19,665 nucleotides of DNA from Bacteroidales bacterium UBA6340 (GTDB lineage Bacteria > Bacteroidota > Bacteroidia > Bacteroidales > Paludibacteraceae): the NCBI GenBank assembly GCA_002440265.1, contig DJSG01000013.1, positions 40,017-59,681 of the forward strand, written 5' to 3'. Both the position numbers and the translations under genes were made by a program. A model generated the notes under the pieces. The model had not been told where the DNA came from. It worked only from the letters and a program-made list of their open reading frames with translations, and did not search any database. Below are positions 15,064 through 19,665 of this stretch, one piece after another. The number at the start of each line of letters is the position of its first letter. The stretch's first letter is position 1.

Positions 15064-15079
15064 ACTATTTGTACTTTTG
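15048..15079 (+). promoter_or_regulatory. Promoter of the divergent membrane-protein gene
   Basis: A full consensus pair: TTTG at 15048-15051, 20-base spacer, TACTTTTG at 15072-15079. The leader to the ATG at 15139 is about 50 bases, GC-rich in the middle. The -33 half lies inside the spacer of the opposite promoter. Confidence 0.8.
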
Positions 15080-15138
15080 CGGCGGTTTTTGCGTGCCGTG
15101 CGCGAACCTGAAAACCGAAATTTATAACAAAGCGTGAT

Positions 15139-15903
15139 ATGAAATCTAAAATCATCATTCGAGTTTTGCTCGGTATTGCCGTGATTCTCATGGCGTATCT
15201 CTGCATCATGAGCGTTGTTACCCCCATTCGCTTCGAGGAGCAGCGCGCTATCCGCGAGAAAGCGGTCATCAACAACCTCATCAGTCTCCGTACTGCCGAG
15301 GCGCAGTTCCGTCTGGACAAGGGCTATTTCACCGCCGATTTGGACTCGTTGGTACAATATCTCAGGACCGCTCCCAAGAAGGAAGTGCTCAAGGAGGGCT
15401 CACTCACTGAAAAGCAACTCGAGGACGGTATGACCGAGAACAAGGCGGCTAAAATCATAGAGCGCGCACGCATCAAGGCACAGCGCAAGATGAATTTCCA
15501 AGGTCCCGACAGCCTCGACCAACTCTATCAGTACGTCTGGGAGAACGACAAAGAGGTTATCCACGAGGGCTTGCAGGGCTTCCGCCGCGATACCATCTTC
15601 ACCAATATGATTCAATCGCTCTACAAGGGGCAGTACACCGAGGCTACTATCGGGCAAATCATCTATATCCCTTACACCGACAAGGTGAAGTTCGAGGTGG
15701 AGACCAACAACAACTACACCACTTCCCAGGGTATCCGCGTGCCTATCTTCGAGATTCGCGCACACTACGACACCTACCTCCACGACCTTGATAATCAGGA
15801 GCGTGTCAACCTCATCGACAAGGAGAAGAAGTTGGAGCACTATCCGGGACTGAAAGTAGGTTCCGTAGAAGCCCCGAACAACAACGCCGGCAACTGGGAG
15901 TAA
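15139..15903 (+). CDS. Membrane-anchored periplasmic protein, unknown function
   Basis: A 254-residue protein with one N-terminal membrane helix (about residues 6-25, IIRVLLGIAVILMAYLCIMS) and a long soluble part. After the helix comes a charged helix and the pattern AEAQFRLDKGYFTADLDSL, which resembles the helix-to-loop region of type II secretion/type IV pilus pseudopilins; the typical GFTLxE processing site is absent, so this is only a structural hint. The rest is charged, with no motif I know. It looks like a conserved Bacteroidales hypothetical. It has its own strong promoter, divergent from the RelA/SpoT operon, and is followed by a hairpin terminator. Confidence 0.78.
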   Translation: MKSKIIIRVLLGIAVILMAYLCIMSVVTPIRFEEQRAIREKAVINNLISLRTAEAQFRLDKGYFTADLDSLVQYLRTAPKKEVLKEGSLTEKQLEDGMTENKAAKIIERARIKAQRKMNFQGPDSLDQLYQYVWENDKEVIHEGLQGFRRDTIFTNMIQSLYKGQYTEATIGQIIYIPYTDKVKFEVETNNNYTTSQGIRVPIFEIRAHYDTYLHDLDNQERVNLIDKEKKLEHYPGLKVGSVEAPNNNAGNWE

Positions 15904-16013
15904 TCCCTGTTGCCCCCGCAAAAGGGTCGTATCTTTACCAAGCCCTGTCTGCGAACCCACCGCAAAAAGTGTTATTTTTTAAGATTACCCTCTGCTGATA
16001 CACCCCCTGCAAA

Positions 16014-16083
16014 GTCGGGTCAAACAGCAAGGGATACGCAAGGGATGAGCAAGGGATAGGCAACCTTTACGCCACCCTTGAAA
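16014..16083 (+). repeat. 12-mer plus 11-bp tandem units (second copy)
   Basis: GTCGGGTCAAAC (16014-16025) is identical to the 12-mer in folK. It is followed by AAGGGATACGC (16029), AAGGGATGAGC (16040) and AAGGGATAGGC (16051), then two weak units (AACCTTTACGC, CACCCTTGAAA). In folK, 14 bases separate the 12-mer from the first unit; here only three do. Confidence 0.85.
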
Positions 16084-16101
16084 ATGTACGATTATTAAGA
16101 T

Positions 16102-16179
16102 GCAACCATCTTCAAGAATATACTATGATGCATCGCATCGGGTATATTGGGGGCGTTGTCTTGAAGATGGTTGCTTTTT
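16102..16179 (+). terminator. Nested 73-nt hairpin with T-run
   Basis: A 16-bp outer stem (16102-16117 with 16159-16174, arms GCAACCATCTTCAAGA and its complement) encloses a 7-bp AATATAC/GTATATT stem (starting at 16117, which shares one base with the outer arm) and an inner GATGC/GCATC stem (16127-16131 with 16135-16139). TTTTTA follows immediately. This is consistent with an intrinsic terminator for the upstream gene. The long, branched form also leaves room for a small structured RNA or a short inverted-repeat element. Confidence 0.65.
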
Positions 16180-16182
16180 AGT

Positions 16183-16292
16183 AAATACTTGCCAAGTGCT
16201 CAATAAGCACTCGGAAAGGGTTCGGCAAATATTCAGTAAAAATTTGGCAAGGGTTTGGCAAGTTGTTGGTAAGTTGCCAATGGGTACTCAAA
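16183..16292 (+). repeat. Degenerate 11-bp array, about ten units
   Basis: Ten successive 11-base units can be laid end to end without gaps. Nine begin with AA, and the best agree with AAGNNNTNGGC, for example AAGGGTTCGGC (16216), AAAAATTTGGC (16238) and AAGGGTTTGGC (16249). The last is close to the AAGGGATAGGC unit 200 bases upstream, so this looks like a diverged member of the same repeat family. Confidence 0.65.
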
Positions 16293-16324
16293 GGATAATA
16301 TAATAATAAGGTCATAAGTATTTT

Positions 16325-16888
16325 ATGAGGATTATCTCAGGAACGTATGGGGGGCGTCGTTTGATGCCCCCTAAAAATATAACCGCACGTCCTACCACGG
16401 ACTTTGCCAAGGAGAGTCTGTTCAATCTCCTGACCAACCGTATGGACTTTGACGGTGTGGATATGCTCGACCTGTTTGCAGGCACGGGCGGTATCGGCTT
16501 GGAGTTTGTCAGCCGTGGTGCGCGCGAAGTAACAGCGGTAGAGATGGCGCATACGCAGCAGAACTTCATCATCTCCACGTGCAAGCAACTGGGCATCACC
16601 AACCTCCGTGTGGTCCGTGGCGATGTCTTCAAATACATCGCTGCCTGCCACTTGCAATTCGACTTCATCTTTGCCGACCCCCCCTACGCACTCCCCGCCT
16701 TACCCGCCTTACCCAACCTCATCTTCGGCATCAATCCTCAAACGGGAGAGCCACTTTCCTCCCGCACCTTGCTGAAGCCCGACGGGCTCTTTGTCTTGGA
16801 GCACGGCAAAGACTACGACTTCACCTCTCACCCCCATTTCGCCGACCATCGTACCTACGGCAGCGTCAATTTCACATTCTTCACATAA
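16325..16888 (+). CDS. rsmD: 16S rRNA (guanine-966-N2)-methyltransferase RsmD
   Basis: A 187-residue SAM-dependent methyltransferase that modifies a guanine of 16S rRNA in the small subunit. It starts with the typical MRIISGTYGGRRL and ARPTTDFAKESLFNLL. SAM-binding motif I is LDLFAGTGGIGLE at 48-60, and the catalytic N-methylase motif DPPY lies at 118-121. The next residues, ALPALPALPN, are encoded by a short 9-bp tandem repeat but match the family's usual helix here. Gene and length are normal. It converges with pheT across a shared terminator. Confidence 0.94.
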   Translation: MRIISGTYGGRRLMPPKNITARPTTDFAKESLFNLLTNRMDFDGVDMLDLFAGTGGIGLEFVSRGAREVTAVEMAHTQQNFIISTCKQLGITNLRVVRGDVFKYIAACHLQFDFIFADPPYALPALPALPNLIFGINPQTGEPLSSRTLLKPDGLFVLEHGKDYDFTSHPHFADHRTYGSVNFTFFT

Positions 16889-16931
16889 AAAAAGTGAGCA
16901 ACAAGAGTTACTACTCGGTTGCTCACTTTTT
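16889..16931. terminator. Bidirectional terminator between rsmD and pheT
   Basis: A perfect 14-bp stem, AAAAAGTGAGCAAC (16889-16902) with GTTGCTCACTTTTT (16918-16931), closes a 15-base loop. A-run on one side and T-run on the other make it suitable for both converging genes. Confidence 0.9.
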
Positions 16932-16944
16932 ATGATAAGGTCAA

Positions 16945-19434
16945 TCAGCGCAGTTTCGCACCGAACTTGTCCTCGAAGGTCTTCTGCAGGCGTTGCATGA
17001 TGGTCTCTATCTGTTTGTCCTTCAGCGTATTGTCTGCATCTTGGAGTATAAAGGACAATGCATAGGACTTCTTGCCGGCTTCCAAATTCTTGCCCTCATA
17101 GACATCAAACAAATACACATCTTTCAGCAGTTTCTTCTCGGTGTCCTTGGCAGCCTTGGCGAGGTCGGCAAACTGCACTTGCTTGTCCACCAGCAAAGCA
17201 AAGTCGCGCTTTACCTCAGGGTACTTGGGCAGGTCGGTAATGACAGGTTTGTACTGCTTGTTGAGACGCAAGAGTTGGTTCCAATCGAGGTCGGCATAAT
17301 ACACAGGGTTGTCAATGTCAAACGCCTTGCGCAGGCGGGTGGAGACGATACCCATATATCCTATTTCCTTACCATTGGGTGCCTTGATGAGCAGCCCGTC
17401 GGGGCACAACTCATTCTCCAAAGGCTCTAACACACAACGTGATATGTCCACTCCGAGACGGCGCAGCACATTGTTCACGTAAGCGTGCAACTGATAAAAA
17501 CTACACTTGTCGCCCTGGTGCACCCAACTCTGCAATGTCTTGTTGCCTGTTATCCACAAGGCGAGGTGCGGCTCTTCCGTATAGGCATACAGCGGGTCCA
17601 CTTCCCAATTCGGGTCTTTCTCACGGCGTGCAGCCACTTTCGCGCTGTCATAATGATAGCAATTGCCAAACTCATAGAACTTCAAGTCGGCGTTCTTGCG
17701 ATTGGCATTGCGCTGTATGCTCTCCAAACCGCCAAAGAGCAAGGTCTGGCGCATTACCCCTAAGTCTTGGCTCAGCGGATTGAGTATCTTGACACAGTGC
17801 TCCAACGGATATTGCTTGAGTCCTTCATAGTAAGATACTTTCGTCAGCGAGTTGTTGAGTATCTCATAGAATCCCTGTGCCGACAACTGCTCCGAGATAC
17901 GTGTTTGCAGTGCCACGGGGTTGGGCTTTGGACTGTAACTGAGATTGGTATTTACTTTCTCGGGGAACTCCACATTGTTGTAGCCGTAGATACGCAGGAT
18001 GTCCTCCACCACATCGCACTCGCGCTGCACGTCCACACGGTAACGCGGCACGCCGATATGCCAGAGGCTGCCCTCACGGCTGTAAATCTCCACCTCAAGG
18101 GCACGGAGAATGGTCTCTATCTCCTCGGCACTCAACTCCTTGCCTATGAGCGCATTCACGCGATGGATATCCATATCCACCTGCCACGGCTCGAAGTATG
18201 TCTGTCCCTCGTCGGTAATCTCCATGGCAACCTCACCGCCTGCCACTTCCTGAATAAGCAGGGCGCAACGCTTCAATATATATAAGGTGTTGTTGGGGTC
18301 GCAACCGCGCTCGTAACGGAAACTGGCATCGGTACTCAACTGGTGGCGACGCGCCGTCTTGCGGATACTGACGGGGTCAAAGTACGCGCTCTCAAGAAAT
18401 ACGTTCTTGGTATGCTCGGTGATACCCGACTCCAAGCCACCGAAGACACCGGCGATAGTCATCGGTTCCTCGGCGTTGCAAATCATCAGGTCTGCCGATG
18501 AGAGAGTGCGCTCTACCCCATCCAGAGTGACGAACTTCTCCCCCTCGCGGGCATTACGCACGTGAATGGTATGTCCTTTTATCTTGTCGGCATCAAACGA
18601 GTGCAGAGCCTGCCCCATCTCGTGCAGCACGAAGTTGGTAACGTCCACCACATTGTTGATGGAGTGCAAGCCGATGGCGTTGAGTGACTTTTTGAGCCAG
18701 TCAGGCGACTCCTTGACCGTCACACCCTGTATGCTGACGCCCGTGTAGCGCGGGCAAGCCTGCGGGTTGTCTATGGTAACGGTGATGGGCAGGTTGTGGT
18801 TGTCCACACGGAAAGCGTCCACGCTCGGTTTGGTAAGTGCAACCTCCTGACCGTGCGCCTTGTAGTAAGCGTACAGGTCGCGTGCCACACCATAGTGGCT
18901 TGCCGCGTCGGAGCGGTTGGGTGTGATGTCCACCTCGATGAGGGTGTCGTCCTCTATGTGGAAATACTCCTTGGCGGGCATACCCACAGGCGTGTCGGGC
19001 GGCAGCACCATGATGCCGTCATGGCTTGTGCCTACCCCTATCTCGTCTTCGGCACAAATCATGCCGAGGCTCTCCTCGCCACGGATTTTGCCGCGCTTGA
19101 TAGTGAAATGCTCATCGCCTTGGTACAGCACAGTGCCTATGGTAGCCACGATAACTTTCTGACCGGCAGCCACATTGGGTGCCCCGCAGACTATCTGTAG
19201 CGGCTCGGCATCGGGTGCCACGCGCGTGGTGGTGATATGCAGGTGGTCGGAATTGGGGTGCGGCACGCAGGTGAGGACTTCACCTACCACCAAGCCTTCC
19301 AAGCCGCCCCGTATAGTTTGTACCGTCTCTACCGTACCGACCTCCAAACCAATGGAAGTCAATATCTTAGCCACTGTGTTGGCATCATCTGTGAGTGCCA
19401 GGTAGCGTTTCAACCAATTGTAAGATATATTCAT
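16945..19434 (-). CDS. pheT: Phenylalanyl-tRNA synthetase beta subunit
   Basis: An 829-residue beta subunit of the same enzyme as PheS. The N-terminal tRNA-binding (EMAP-like) domain covers about 40-150 (GLVVGEVLTCVPHPNSDHL, CGAPNVAAGQKV). The B3/B4 editing region follows (about 200-400, NNVVDVTNFVLHEMGQ, TLDGVERTL). The B5 domain is at about 410-485 (VDVQRECDVVEDILRIYGYNNVE). The catalytic-like core carries LLFGGLESIQRN. The C-terminal ferredoxin-like anticodon-binding domain starts at YPEVKRDFALLVD and ends KFGAKLR. All domains are present at the usual length. It has its own promoter and terminator. Confidence 0.97.
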   Translation of the reverse strand: MNISYNWLKRYLALTDDANTVAKILTSIGLEVGTVETVQTIRGGLEGLVVGEVLTCVPHPNSDHLHITTTRVAPDAEPLQIVCGAPNVAAGQKVIVATIGTVLYQGDEHFTIKRGKIRGEESLGMICAEDEIGVGTSHDGIMVLPPDTPVGMPAKEYFHIEDDTLIEVDITPNRSDAASHYGVARDLYAYYKAHGQEVALTKPSVDAFRVDNHNLPITVTIDNPQACPRYTGVSIQGVTVKESPDWLKKSLNAIGLHSINNVVDVTNFVLHEMGQALHSFDADKIKGHTIHVRNAREGEKFVTLDGVERTLSSADLMICNAEEPMTIAGVFGGLESGITEHTKNVFLESAYFDPVSIRKTARRHQLSTDASFRYERGCDPNNTLYILKRCALLIQEVAGGEVAMEITDEGQTYFEPWQVDMDIHRVNALIGKELSAEEIETILRALEVEIYSREGSLWHIGVPRYRVDVQRECDVVEDILRIYGYNNVEFPEKVNTNLSYSPKPNPVALQTRISEQLSAQGFYEILNNSLTKVSYYEGLKQYPLEHCVKILNPLSQDLGVMRQTLLFGGLESIQRNANRKNADLKFYEFGNCYHYDSAKVAARREKDPNWEVDPLYAYTEEPHLALWITGNKTLQSWVHQGDKCSFYQLHAYVNNVLRRLGVDISRCVLEPLENELCPDGLLIKAPNGKEIGYMGIVSTRLRKAFDIDNPVYYADLDWNQLLRLNKQYKPVITDLPKYPEVKRDFALLVDKQVQFADLAKAAKDTEKKLLKDVYLFDVYEGKNLEAGKKSYALSFILQDADNTLKDKQIETIMQRLQKTFEDKFGAKLR

Positions 19435-19471
19435 ACTCGTATTCTATTGTCTGTGTAACATTTCCAACCCG

Positions 19472-19502
19472 CAAAGTTACACAAAAAATCCGAAATGCGC
19501 AA
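19472..19502 (-). promoter_or_regulatory. pheT promoter
   Basis: On the minus strand, TTG (19502-19500) is followed by a 20-base spacer and TAACTTTG (19479-19472), the same -7 sequence as in the pheS promoter. The leader to the ATG at 19434 is about 30 bases. Confidence 0.78.
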
Positions 19503-19515
19503 CATAAAAACACTT

Positions 19516-19523
19516 TACCTTTG
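19516..19523 (+). promoter_or_regulatory. Divergent -7 box at the window end
   Basis: TACCTTTG on the plus strand matches the -7 consensus and is identical to that of the first operon, but I see no TTG at the proper distance upstream. It would drive a gene to the right of the window. The last three bases of the window (19663-19665) are an ATG that may be that gene's start. Confidence 0.45.
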
Positions 19524-19662
19524 CAGCGTGAAAGGAGAAGTATCAAAAATTAAGATGAGGAGTCAATAAGAATATGCGGATAAAGATGTCGCAAGTATGT
19601 CTTTTTTGTCGGAAGACTTGCAGGAAAAAGCGTTAATTTGTACCTGTACTGTCCAATAACAA
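19524..19662 (+). other. Possible 5' leader with a short Cys-rich reading frame
   Basis: If transcription starts after the -7 box, about 130 bases precede the terminal ATG. They contain a 20-codon frame at 19574-19636 (Cys-rich, with CLFCRKTC) and a weak GTCTT/AAGAC hairpin (19599-19617). Neither is strong enough to call as a gene or riboswitch. Confidence 0.3.
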
Positions 19663-19665
19663 ATG

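Larger units (their letters stand above)
15904..16324. other. Repeat- and structure-rich intergenic region (421 bp)
   Basis: No gene is supported here. From left to right it holds a plain stretch (15904-16013), the 12-mer plus 11-bp units (16014-16083), a nested hairpin with a T-run (16102-16179), a degenerate ten-unit 11-bp array (16183-16292), and an AT-rich stretch before rsmD. No good TANNTTTG promoter for rsmD was found. Confidence 0.7.

Noticed and set aside
16029..16292. CRISPR array
   Set aside because: The units are 11 bases with no unique spacers between them, and no cas genes are present.
16100..16303. 67-codon frame across the nested hairpin and the 11-bp array
   Set aside because: It is formed by inverted and tandem repeats, with no coding signature; the hairpin explains the region better.
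1..19665. tRNA or rRNA genes
   Set aside because: I looked for T-loop-like GGTTCGAATCC patterns and conserved rRNA segments and saw none; a dedicated scan would be needed to exclude a divergent tRNA.

Overview
This window looks like chromosomal DNA from a member of the Bacteroidales (phylum Bacteroidota). Several promoters have the phylum's distinctive -7 box (TANNTTTG) placed about 20 bases after a TTG or TTTG -33 box. Shine-Dalgarno sites are weak or absent. Gene content also fits: a DUF721 protein ahead of mutS2, a recR/membrane protein/acetyltransferase cluster, a ferredoxin-domain-free IorA, and outer-membrane and lipoprotein genes. I cannot name the genus. Nearly all genes are GC-rich housekeeping genes. 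The exception is an AT-rich patch at about 6.69-7.55 kb.

Layout. (1) 164-6665, plus strand: a tight operon from one good promoter, encoding a GH73/LysM cell-wall hydrolase, a DciA-like DUF721 protein, MutS2, a small outer-membrane barrel protein, a metallophosphoesterase lipoprotein, FolK and an RluA-type pseudouridine synthase. (2) 6685-7514: AT-rich patch with a 56-residue zinc-ribbon protein and a lipoprotein of unknown function. (3) 7599-10010: iorA and iorB (indolepyruvate:ferredoxin oxidoreductase), split by a 207-bp MITE-like element. (4) 10352-11395: pheS with its own promoter. (5) 15010-11428, minus strand: a five-gene operon made of a short RelA/SpoT synthetase, recR (start and stop overlapping), a four-helix membrane protein, a HAD-type phosphatase and a GNAT acetyltransferase. 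(6) 15139-15903: a divergent gene for a membrane-anchored protein, whose promoter overlaps that of the RelA/SpoT gene. (7) 15904-16324: a 421-bp non-coding stretch rich in repeats and secondary structure, then rsmD. (8) 19434-16945, minus strand: pheT, separated from rsmD by a bidirectional terminator. The window ends in what looks like the 5' leader of a further plus-strand gene.

I found no defence island, CRISPR array, prophage or biosynthetic cluster. The most unusual items are: a family of 11-bp-period tandem repeats (unit close to AAGGGATNNGC) that appears at two places and also forms the 3' end of folK; a MITE whose target duplication re-creates the iorA stop codon; a RelA/SpoT protein that lacks both the hydrolase half and the C-terminal ACT domain; and a pair of overlapping face-to-face promoters controlling it and its neighbour.
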